64,000 bases of DNA from JAFDWI01 sp964544305 (GTDB lineage Bacteria; Actinomycetota; Acidimicrobiia; Acidimicrobiales; Iamiaceae). Made by a program: the position numbers and the translations under genes. Position 1 is the stretch's first letter, and the number at the start of each line of letters is the position of its first letter. The DNA is taken from the NCBI GenBank assembly GCA_964544305.1, contig CAZJAZ010000003.1, positions 62,001-126,000 of the forward strand. The letters are read 5' to 3'. Shown here one piece after another: positions 45,435 through 52,724 of the stretch. The notes under the pieces were generated by a model. The model was not told the DNA's origin and made no database searches. It saw only the letters and a list, made by a program, of their open reading frames with translations.

Positions 45435-46304
45435 GGTTTCGCGTTCCCGGTCTGCTGCTTCGTCGATGCGATACCAGTCGTAGATCGTCCAAGCCAACAA
45501 GCCCAGGGTGACAAACATTGACGGCACCCACATAACCCCACCCGCTGCTTGCTGCGAGGCTCGTGCGGCAATGGCACCTCCCCATGGGGCGGGTTGGGAG
45601 ACGTACCATGGGTAGAGGGGTGTCGGCGCGACAATGAAGATGACCGCAACAATGGTCATTGCGGGAACCAAAGCAAGAACCACGCCGATTCGCTGGGCCC
45701 CAGAGCGACGCACTGGGGCACCGTCGTGGCCGACGAGCACGGTCCACAACAGGACTCCCGTGATCACATATGTGAGATGTTCAAGCCGGTGCACCATGGC
45801 ATTTTCGAGGGCTGCTTCATACCAGCCGGTGAAGTGCGTGCCATAGAGCGCCCCGACATAGACCAACGCGACCATCCACGGGTTTGTGAGCGCAGAGACG
45901 AGACGCAAGCGAACGATCGGATCGACCCGTGAACGACGAAACGCTGGATCGAGCCCGTAATAGACAACGCTCAAAGGTGCCCCGAGCACAAGCAGCGGGG
46001 CAACGACGTAGAGCAAGAACATGTGCTGCACCATGTGGATGGCCATGTTGACGTCGCCATAGCGGTCAAGTGGCCCGTTGACCGCGAAGCCAAAGCCAAC
46101 CAGGCCGGCGAGAAAGGCCCATGTGCGCCATGTCTGAAGTTTCGCCTGGCGAGCCGCTCCACCGCGGAACCAGCACACCAAATAGACGATGAGTAGCCAG
46201 ATCATCCCGACGACAAGTGGAACTTCCAAACTCCAGCCTTCGAGCAGTTCGCGCCACGCAAAAGGTGCTGGCACACCATTTGGTCCAAGATGAGCGAACG
46301 TCAT
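45300..46304 (-). CDS. ctaG: CtaG-type cytochrome oxidase assembly membrane protein
   Basis: A 334-residue protein with about seven hydrophobic helices, of the caa3-CtaG family. Conserved features are HMVQHMFLLYVVAPLLVLGAP, ENAMVHRLEHLTYVITGVLLWTVL and AGGVMWVPSMFVTLGLLAWTIYDWY. It helps assemble the copper centre of heme-copper oxidase. ATG at 46304 (MTFAHLGP) is chosen because an AAGGAG site sits 12 nt upstream; 46316 would leave no spacer. It is 22 nt after the subunit I gene, and its last 45 or so residues are written antisense to the amidase gene. Confidence 0.9.
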   Translation of the reverse strand: MTFAHLGPNGVPAPFAWRELLEGWSLEVPLVVGMIWLLIVYLVCWFRGGAARQAKLQTWRTWAFLAGLVGFGFAVNGPLDRYGDVNMAIHMVQHMFLLYVVAPLLVLGAPLSVVYYGLDPAFRRSRVDPIVRLRLVSALTNPWMVALVYVGALYGTHFTGWYEAALENAMVHRLEHLTYVITGVLLWTVLVGHDGAPVRRSGAQRIGVVLALVPAMTIVAVIFIVAPTPLYPWYVSQPAPWGGAIAARASQQAAGGVMWVPSMFVTLGLLAWTIYDWYRIDEAADRERETSDVNTRERTSGFDLERQLEQCRLVTPAGTEMHRSGQTSLVKSGR

Positions 46305-46326
46305 GGCTCCGTTCATCTCCTTGTAA

Positions 46327-47826
46327 TCACTCAGATTGAACTGGGCGACGAGCAAAACCTGGCACATAGACACGAAGCAGGTCACCCGCGATAAGCAGGA
46401 GGCCAATGACCGCGACGATGGCGCCGATCAGGCCGATGAGCGCCGCGTTCTTGTAGCGAGGCAGGTCAACATAGGCGTAGCGTCGCACCACGGACATTGC
46501 ACCGGAAACAAAGAATGTGAGGGTGACGGTGTAGCCGCCCAGAATGATGAGCCACGAGGCGTTCCGTCCCATCTTCAAGTTTGGAACCTTGCCGGTCAGT
46601 TCGTTTGCGTAGTGATAAACCCCACCAAGCAAGAACAGGACGGCACCGAGCGCCATGTAGGTGTGGAAGTGCGCGGGCACCCACATGGTGTTGTGCATGG
46701 TCGAGTTGACCATCGGTGTCGAGTCAATGACGGCACCAACGCCGCCAACTGACCATCCAACGAGTCCCACATACATGAACAGCGGGGCCGGTGACCATTT
46801 GATGCCCGACCGGTACACGATGAGAATTGCACCGAAGATCGTGACGGTTGCCGAGGGGACCATGGACGCATAGCTTGCGATATTGCCAATGACCGCAAGA
46901 CCGGCCGGGTTGGCAAAGTCCATGTAGAGGTGATGGAAGTACGGGAAGATGATCGTCACGATGATGCACCACCAGGCGATGATCGTTGTTTTCGCGGCGG
47001 GCCAAGGTCGCCCCGCATATTTGGGTATTACCGCGTACATGATTCCGGCGCCGAGGTAGATCGCGAAGTTCGCCATCATGTGTCCGACGAAGTAGATCAT
47101 GTTTTTTGCGAACAGCGGATCAATGTTGAAGCTCGGTTTGGCCGAGTGGATGATGAGCATCACGAGGATGATCGATCCAGGAATCGATACCAGGATCGCT
47201 TCGAGCGCCATGACACCGGCCGCAACGATGGACGGGTTCGTGGCTTCTGGAGAATTGTGATCAGTGTGGCCTTTGACGATGTCGATGCCGAACATGCGGC
47301 CCGGGTTGCCGAATGCTTTTGTTCCCGCACGCAACACGTCAAAACCCCAGAGTGCGAATGCGATTGCAACGAGGCCGATGGCCGCGTAGTACGGGTAGGC
47401 CCAAATTGGATCCCAACTTGGCGATCCTGGTTTGGTGGGAAGCGGATAGAGGAATGTCCAGCCCGGCCCGAATTTGCCGATCAAAGTAGCCGCAAGTACG
47501 AGGACGACGGCGGTCATGGTCATCACATAGGTGACAAGGTTGATCTTTGGCGACAGCGGGATCCGATCTCGGATGGTCCAACTGAGTACGGCGGCGAGGC
47601 TCATCAGGGTGACGGCGATCATGCCGGCACCGTGCAACGTGACGATTGCGTAGTACCAGCGGGCGTTTAACACGTCTTCGGCTTGGATCAGGCGCATGAT
47701 GAGGCCCAGGAGTGCCAGCACGACAAAGAGGACTCCGGCCGTGGCCACCCAGATGGCGGTCATGCGGCGCATGAGATCATTGGATCCGCTTTCGCTTTGA
47801 GCATCGGTGTGGGTTGTATTGGTCAT
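46327..47826 (-). CDS. heme-copper oxidase subunit I, B-type/NO-reductase-like, no cross-linked Tyr
   Basis: A 499-residue protein with about 12-13 membrane helices. Heme ligands are His65 (TLHGAGM) and the HFH pair His386/His388 (VPAHFHTYM). CuB ligands are His249 (YFVGHMMANF) and His298-His299 (FPYFHHLYM), with the normal spacing of 49-50 residues. In A- and B-type oxidases the residue four after the first CuB His is the cross-linked Tyr (GHPxVY); here it is Asn253 and Pro is also absent. This feature recalls the NO-reductase branches near the B family. It pairs with a CuA subunit II upstream. Confidence 0.88.
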   Translation of the reverse strand: MTNTTHTDAQSESGSNDLMRRMTAIWVATAGVLFVVLALLGLIMRLIQAEDVLNARWYYAIVTLHGAGMIAVTLMSLAAVLSWTIRDRIPLSPKINLVTYVMTMTAVVLVLAATLIGKFGPGWTFLYPLPTKPGSPSWDPIWAYPYYAAIGLVAIAFALWGFDVLRAGTKAFGNPGRMFGIDIVKGHTDHNSPEATNPSIVAAGVMALEAILVSIPGSIILVMLIIHSAKPSFNIDPLFAKNMIYFVGHMMANFAIYLGAGIMYAVIPKYAGRPWPAAKTTIIAWWCIIVTIIFPYFHHLYMDFANPAGLAVIGNIASYASMVPSATVTIFGAILIVYRSGIKWSPAPLFMYVGLVGWSVGGVGAVIDSTPMVNSTMHNTMWVPAHFHTYMALGAVLFLLGGVYHYANELTGKVPNLKMGRNASWLIILGGYTVTLTFFVSGAMSVVRRYAYVDLPRYKNAALIGLIGAIVAVIGLLLIAGDLLRVYVPGFARRPVQSE

Positions 47827-47832
47827 CGCGCT

Positions 47833-48363
47833 TCAACTCACCTCAATCGTGTTCAACATGTCGGTGTGGTACAGCCCGCAGAGTTCGCCACAACGAATCG
47901 TGTATGTGCCCGGTTTCGGGAAAACGACATAGAGGTCATTGGTGACCTGGGGCATGGCTTGAACCTGGGCGATGATGTTGCCTTTGGGGTCTTCGATCAT
48001 GAAGTCGTGATTGACGTCTTCGGAAGTCACTCGAAAGACAATGTGGTCACCTGCCTTGATCGGCACGTCGTCGATCATCCAACCGAATTGGATGCCTTTG
48101 ACGTTGACGGTCGTGACTTTGGTCCCGGCCGCGGGCTTGTTGACCATTGGATACGGCAGGTGCGGCAGCGTGGCCCCGAGTGCGCCAACCAGAACGACCA
48201 CCAGGCAAATGAACCAGTAGCGCCGAATCTTGTAGCCGACATCATGAATCTCGTGATAGTCGTCTGGTCCTTTGCGACCTTGTAGGGCAAAGATCGCAAA
48301 GCCGATGAAGAGGATGATTGCGATCACAAGAAAGATCGTCAGAATCGTGAATTGTTGCGGCAC
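47833..48363 (-). CDS. heme-copper oxidase subunit II with CuA site
   Basis: A 176-residue protein. It has an N-terminal membrane helix (residues 6-26), a second hydrophobic segment (about 50-66), then a cupredoxin domain. The CuA ligands are complete: His119 (DVNHDF), and C-x3-C-x3-H-x2-M at Cys158, Cys162, His166 and Met169 (RCGELCGLYHTDML). It accepts electrons from a cytochrome c or copper protein. It lies 6 nt upstream of subunit I. Its small size is like that of ba3-type subunit II. Confidence 0.93.
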   Translation of the reverse strand: MPQQFTILTIFLVIAIILFIGFAIFALQGRKGPDDYHEIHDVGYKIRRYWFICLVVVLVGALGATLPHLPYPMVNKPAAGTKVTTVNVKGIQFGWMIDDVPIKAGDHIVFRVTSEDVNHDFMIEDPKGNIIAQVQAMPQVTNDLYVVFPKPGTYTIRCGELCGLYHTDMLNTIEVS

Positions 48364-48480
48364 ACGTGCCCCCTCAACGTTGACGATGGGTCGGTGGGCT
48401 CACGCCCATTTGCTGGTCCTACTTTCCCGTTGATCGCATCGTGTTCACTAGGGCCAGAAGTCCGCGATGCTTTGTCCACG

Positions 48481-48494
48481 GCTCTTCGAAGAGC
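48481..48494. promoter_or_regulatory. 14-bp perfect palindrome just before uppP
   Basis: GCTCTTCGAAGAGC is its own reverse complement and ends 4 nt before the first uppP ATG, overlapping the only Shine-Dalgarno-like bases (GAAGAG). It could be an operator or a hairpin affecting initiation; function is not shown. Confidence 0.35.
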
Positions 48495-48498
48495 AACA

Positions 48499-49554
48499 AT
48501 GATGGTCTTGTCTGACAAATCGCAGCTTTTGATTCGGAACAACGCGAACGCGGTGGCACAGTTCACAGCACGTCACCGCAATTCGATTGTCACCGGTTGT
48601 GGATTCCTCGCGATCTGTGTGCTGGCGGTCGTGTACGCCAATGGTGCGGCTGCGGTGACTCAGGGCAGTGTTGCCACGCTTGCCTCGTCGACTGAGACCG
48701 CAATGACCTGGTGGAAGGCCGCGCTTCTTGGCACGATTGAAGGTCTCACCGAGTATCTCCCCGTTTCATCGACCGGCCATCTCCTGGTGACGTCTCGACT
48801 CTTGGGATTGGGTGATTCAAAAGCGGATCAGGCGGCCGCGAACACGTACGCCATCGCCATTCAATTCGGCGCCATTGTTGCGGTCGCTGGCGTTTTCTGG
48901 CGGCGTTTTCTTTCTATGATCCAAGGATTGTTTGGGAAATCAGCAGATGGTCGTCATCTTTTGATCATCACGTTGATTGGTTTTGCTCCAGCCGCGGTCC
49001 TTGGCGCTTTGTTCAATAATGCAATTGAAGACACGTTGTTTGGACCCTGGCCAATTATTGGCGCATGGATTTTCGGGGGCGCGTTGATTCTCGTGTTAGA
49101 GCGCACCGGCCGGATCCCTCGTGGACGTCATGAGACCACGGCAGATGATCAACGTGATCCGCTCCTTGACATCACCACAAAACAGGCATTGCTCATCGGG
49201 CTTGCCCAAGTGGTCGCCATGTGGCCCGGTACAAGCCGGTCGTTAGCCACAATCCTTGGCGCATTGTTGGTCGGCGTAGGGATGCGTGCGGCCGTTGAGT
49301 TCTCCTTTGTGCTTGGGTTTGTCACGTTGAGCGCCGCAACGTTCTATTCACTTGCGTCCGACGGATCGACGCTCGTGAACCAGTTCGGGCTCGTGGACCC
49401 ACTTATTGGTCTGGCTTTTGCTTTTGTGGCAGCGGTCGTTGCGATTCGTTGGATGATTGCCTATTTGGAACGCAACAGTTTGGCGATTTTTGGTTGGTAT
49501 CGGTTTGGTGTCGCGGCGCTGGCGATTGGGCTCATTGGTTTTGGCGCGCTGTGA
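48499..49554 (+). CDS. uppP: undecaprenyl-diphosphatase with N-terminal extension
   Basis: A 351-residue membrane phosphatase that recycles the cell-wall lipid carrier. The BacA/UppP motifs are LGTIEGLTEYLPVSSTGHLLV and AQVVAMWPGTSRSLATILGALLVG. The usual UppP is about 270 residues and starts near the first motif; here about 70 extra residues precede it, including a hydrophobic segment (VTGCGFLAICVLAVVYANGAAAV) that looks like a signal anchor. ATG at 48499 is followed by a second ATG. It diverges from the oxidase subunit II gene. Confidence 0.94.
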   Translation: MMVLSDKSQLLIRNNANAVAQFTARHRNSIVTGCGFLAICVLAVVYANGAAAVTQGSVATLASSTETAMTWWKAALLGTIEGLTEYLPVSSTGHLLVTSRLLGLGDSKADQAAANTYAIAIQFGAIVAVAGVFWRRFLSMIQGLFGKSADGRHLLIITLIGFAPAAVLGALFNNAIEDTLFGPWPIIGAWIFGGALILVLERTGRIPRGRHETTADDQRDPLLDITTKQALLIGLAQVVAMWPGTSRSLATILGALLVGVGMRAAVEFSFVLGFVTLSAATFYSLASDGSTLVNQFGLVDPLIGLAFAFVAAVVAIRWMIAYLERNSLAIFGWYRFGVAALAIGLIGFGAL

Positions 49555-49597
49555 CGTGTCGGCTCGCGCAACATCGTGATCACCAGGTTTGACACGA

Positions 49598-50896
49598 TCA
49601 CGTTGCTGCGTCGGCCCAGCGCCATACGCCCCGACCCGCTGCTTTTGCCTGATACATGGCGTGGTCCGCGCGAATGATCACGTTTGCATCGAGTGCCTCG
49701 TCGCAAGCTATTCCAATGCTGACACCGATCGTCAGGCGTTGCCCGTTCACGCTGAATGGTCGATGAAGGGCGTCAAGGATTCGTTGTGCAAGTTGTTCGA
49801 TCACCGCCCGTTCCACGTGCGGGCTGACGATCACAAACTCGTCTCCGCCGATGCGAGCAATGATGTCTTCTTTTCGAACGCAGCCGCGTAGTCGTTCGGC
49901 AACAAGGACGAGCAGGTCATCACCAAGAGCGTGACCGTATCCGTCATTCACCGGCTTGAAGTGGTCAAGATCGCAAAACAGCACCGACCCCGAAGTGGTT
50001 TGCTTGACGGTATCAACGAGCGCTTTGCGATTTCGCAGTCCTGTGAGCGGATCATGGAAAGCAGCGTGGTCAAGGAGCTGTCGTTGCGCGGTGAACTGCA
50101 GAATCACGCCCACATACGATTTCGCTGTTGACATCCCAAACTCGTGGATGAGCGGTTCGGCGCGGCCTTGCAATGTCCAGATTGTGACGAGTGCGTGACG
50201 ACCTGCACCAAATGTTGGAACGGGCTCGATCCAGTACGCGTTGAGCCCAAGTTCTGCTGCAATCGACCGCTCGGGCTCTTCGAGTCCATCAAGGCTGGTC
50301 GTAATGACGGGAACTCCTGTTCGCGCTGCGCTGTGCCATGGCTCTCGGTCTGCGTTTCCACAAAGTGCGGTGGGCAGGCCCGTGTCAACATGATTCCAAC
50401 CGATTGCTTCTGGCCAGGCGATCGCCATATGAGAACCCAGTTCTTGTCGGGCAATCGAATCCAACACCGGTGCCATTGTTTGCGTGAGATCAGATCGCCC
50501 TAACAGACCCAAGAGAACCTCGCGCTCCATTTGGGGCGTAGCGGAGAATCGGCAATGGACGACAAGGAACTGAGTCTCCCCATCTTTGGCATAGCCTGCG
50601 GTTACGTCAACTGGGATCCACGTTCCATCGGCGTGTTTGAGCCGGTACGAACCATTGCTAAGCCCATAGCGATAACGATTGATCTGGTCAACGGTGTAGA
50701 GTGCTCGCTCAACATCTTGGGGGTGGAGGTAATCAACGAAGTTCGAGCCAATGATCTCTTGGGGGGTCAGACCAATGAGGTCTTTGCATGCGTCGTTTAC
50801 GGTGACGATGACACCGTCGTAGCCAAAGACGACAATGGTGTCATTGGCATGTTCAAACATCGATTGGTAGAACGCTTCGCCGCCAATGTTTTCCAT
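49598..50896 (-). CDS. PAS-sensor diguanylate cyclase
   Basis: A 432-residue protein. It has a PAS domain near residues 5-125 (YQSMFEHANDTIVVFGYDGVIVTVND), a GAF-like middle, and a C-terminal GGDEF domain with GGDEF at residues 350-354 (49835-49849), preceded by RKED, the RxxD inhibitory site at the usual five-residue spacing. It should make cyclic-di-GMP and be product-inhibited. The start ATG 50896 (MENIGGEAF) is set by the upstream GGAGG. No EAL domain or membrane helix is present. Confidence 0.94.
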   Translation of the reverse strand: MENIGGEAFYQSMFEHANDTIVVFGYDGVIVTVNDACKDLIGLTPQEIIGSNFVDYLHPQDVERALYTVDQINRYRYGLSNGSYRLKHADGTWIPVDVTAGYAKDGETQFLVVHCRFSATPQMEREVLLGLLGRSDLTQTMAPVLDSIARQELGSHMAIAWPEAIGWNHVDTGLPTALCGNADREPWHSAARTGVPVITTSLDGLEEPERSIAAELGLNAYWIEPVPTFGAGRHALVTIWTLQGRAEPLIHEFGMSTAKSYVGVILQFTAQRQLLDHAAFHDPLTGLRNRKALVDTVKQTTSGSVLFCDLDHFKPVNDGYGHALGDDLLVLVAERLRGCVRKEDIIARIGGDEFVIVSPHVERAVIEQLAQRILDALHRPFSVNGQRLTIGVSIGIACDEALDANVIIRADHAMYQAKAAGRGVWRWADAAT

Positions 50897-51005
50897 GACA
50901 CACCCTCCAGACACATCATTGTTCTTTCTCCGCATTCATCATGCCACTGTTGTGACCTGACGTGTGTCGAAACCTTCTGTCGCACATACTTGTACGCTCA
51001 TGCGG

Positions 51006-51019
51006 GCACGTCGACGTGC
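51006..51019. promoter_or_regulatory. 14-bp perfect palindrome upstream of the LLM gene
   Basis: GCACGTCGACGTGC is fully self-complementary and lies 39 nt before the luciferase-like gene start, within the 162-nt space between two divergent genes. It could be a repressor operator. No regulator gene is adjacent. Confidence 0.35.
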
Positions 51020-51058
51020 GTTTCAATGATCAAGTGCTGTCCAGTAAAGGAGCAAGCA

Positions 51059-52087
51059 ATGAAGATTGGTTTGAACACCGGGTACTGGTCGTCGGGACCA
51101 CCGTCAGATGTGCACGAACGTATCGCGGAAGCCGAACGCCTCGGTTTTGATTCGATCTGGACAGCCGAAGCATACGGTTCGGATTGCATTTCGCCGCTTG
51201 CTTGGTGGGGTGCGTCAACCAAGACCATGCGGCTTGGAACCGCCATCATGCAGTTGTCGGCCCGCACGCCAACCGCTGCCGCGATGGCCGCACTCACGAT
51301 GGATCATCTCAGCGGTGGGCGTTTCATTTTGGGACTTGGTGCTTCGGGACCCCAGGTCGTTGAAGGGTGGTACGGGCAGCCATATCCACGCCCGCTCGCT
51401 CGCACTCGCGAGTATGTCGAGATCGTCCGGTCGGTGCTCGCACGGCAAGAACCGGTCACTTTCGATGGTGACCAGTATCAGCTTCCACTTGTTGGCGGTG
51501 CCGGCTTGGGCAAAGCGCTCAAATCAACGGTGCATCCGGTGCGTGCCGATTTGCCAATCATGCTTGCAGCCGAGGGACCGAAGAATGTGGCGCTCGCGGC
51601 TGAAATCGCAGACGGTTGGTTGCCGTTTTGGTTCTCGCCAAAAAGCGACGCGTTCTACCGAGAAGCCCTTGCAAACGGTTTCGCCCGCGACACAAGCCGA
51701 CACGGCGGCCTCGACGGATTCGAAATCATTTCAACTATTCCCGTCATCATTGCGGACGACATCGAAGGTTGCGCGGATTTTCTACGACCGATGTTGGCGC
51801 TTTACATCGGTGGCATGGGTGCCAAAGGCGCAAACTTCCATTTCGATGTGTTTGCCCGGATGGGATACGAAAGCGATTGCGTGCGCATCCAAGACCTCTA
51901 TTTGGAAGGCCGTAAAGCTGAGGCAATTAGTGCCGTTCCTACCGCTTTGGTGGAAGACGTGGCGTTGATTGGGCCACTTGGAAAGGTCACCGAAGAGGCC
52001 GAGGTCTGGAAGAAGACGCTCATTACCACTGCGCTTCTTGGTGGTCCCGCCTTCCAGTTTGAACAGATCGCCGAAATCCTGTCGTAG
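51059..52087 (+). CDS. LLM-class flavin-dependent oxidoreductase, probably F420-linked
   Basis: A 342-residue bacterial-luciferase-fold (TIM barrel) protein. Typical segments are AEAERLGFDSIWTAEAYGSDCISPLAWWGA, LGTAIMQLSARTPTAAAMAA, LSGGRFILGLGASGPQVVEGWYG and LPIMLAAEGPKNVALAAEIADGWLP. This pattern is that of actinobacterial F420-dependent oxidoreductases, but the cofactor cannot be proven from sequence. Start ATG at 51059 has an AAAGGAG site 8 nt upstream. The open frame to its left is out of character and not included. Confidence 0.92.
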   Translation: MKIGLNTGYWSSGPPSDVHERIAEAERLGFDSIWTAEAYGSDCISPLAWWGASTKTMRLGTAIMQLSARTPTAAAMAALTMDHLSGGRFILGLGASGPQVVEGWYGQPYPRPLARTREYVEIVRSVLARQEPVTFDGDQYQLPLVGGAGLGKALKSTVHPVRADLPIMLAAEGPKNVALAAEIADGWLPFWFSPKSDAFYREALANGFARDTSRHGGLDGFEIISTIPVIIADDIEGCADFLRPMLALYIGGMGAKGANFHFDVFARMGYESDCVRIQDLYLEGRKAEAISAVPTALVEDVALIGPLGKVTEEAEVWKKTLITTALLGGPAFQFEQIAEILS

Positions 52088-52630
52088 CCTCAACCTGTGT
52101 AGGTGATTTTCGGGGGGGGTCACCAATGCTGCGGGCGGAAGCGAAACTGTGGGAGAGGTAGTTGGCGGAGCGGTTGTCGTGGACGACACCTGTGGTTCAC
52201 CCTCTATGGTGAACGACGCGGTTTCGCTTTCCGCGTAGGTCGTGTCGCTGGCACTGCATGAGACTGAGATGTTCCACGTGCCAGGGTTCACGTCGGTCGG
52301 GACTACAAACGTCCCCGAAAATGTGCCATCAGTTTGGACAGCATAATCCTTGGCGAGAGTTCGTCCCGTTCCAGCCTCCTCTGAAGCGTCTCGGGCATAC
52401 ACCGAAGCTTCATCGCCGAGCGACGCGTCGGGGCCACAGGTTCCGCTTACCTGCATTGTTCCGCCCAGTTCAACAACTTTGGGAGAAAATTGCAGTTCTG
52501 CCCCAGTGAAGCCATCGTCACCGGGATCACCAGCGCCCGAGACCAGCGCCCCAGCGAAACTCCATGACGCTGCGAGTGCCACAGCCAATATGACCGCTGA
52601 AGTACGTCTTCTCATCCGGGTCGATACCAA
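51782..52630 (-). CDS. secreted protein with unusual 3' end (G8/C8 tract)
   Basis: A 282-residue frame as written. The N terminus MVSTRMRRRTSAVILAVALAASWSFAGA is a signal peptide, followed by an Ig-like beta-rich domain with Cys pairs (SGTCGPDASLGD; ISVSCSASD) and a Thr/Pro linker. After residue 177 the frame runs 306 nt antisense into the LLM gene. At 52112-52119 there are eight C on the coding strand; one base less would end it at a TGA four nt from the LLM stop, giving VTPPKITYTG as a natural end. TTG at 52630 has AAGGAG 10 nt upstream; ATG 52615 is an alternative. Confidence 0.65.
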   Translation of the reverse strand: MVSTRMRRRTSAVILAVALAASWSFAGALVSGAGDPGDDGFTGAELQFSPKVVELGGTMQVSGTCGPDASLGDEASVYARDASEEAGTGRTLAKDYAVQTDGTFSGTFVVPTDVNPGTWNISVSCSASDTTYAESETASFTIEGEPQVSSTTTAPPTTSPTVSLPPAALVTPPENHLHRLRLRQDFGDLFKLEGGTTKKRSGNERLLPDLGLFGDLSKWPNQRHVFHQSGRNGTNCLSFTAFQIEVLDAHAIAFVSHPGKHIEMEVCAFGTHATDVKRQHRS

Positions 52631-52638
52631 TTGGTATC
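52623..52638. promoter_or_regulatory. 16-bp palindrome over the start codon of the secreted protein
   Basis: GATACCAATTGGTATC is perfectly self-complementary. It lies between the Shine-Dalgarno sequence and the coding frame, with the TTG start codon inside it. It could bind a dimeric repressor or form a hairpin that hides the start. Confidence 0.45.
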
Positions 52639-52724
52639 ATCTCCTTGTGAACCGTCGTAGTGAAATGTACCCCATATTTTTGACACGGCGATAAGTGGTG
52701 GATTGCGCCGATTGGCGAAGACCT

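Noticed and set aside
45176..45652. Minus-strand 158-codon frame across the amidase/ctaG junction
   Set aside because: Different frame from ctaG, Ser/Pro/Arg-rich and without homologous motifs; ctaG and the amidase already explain the DNA.
46930..47670. Plus-strand frame of 246 codons (and a 200-codon frame at 47683-48285) opposite the oxidase genes
   Set aside because: Both are antisense to intact oxidase subunits and are rich in Asp/His/Gly in a way typical of shadow frames.
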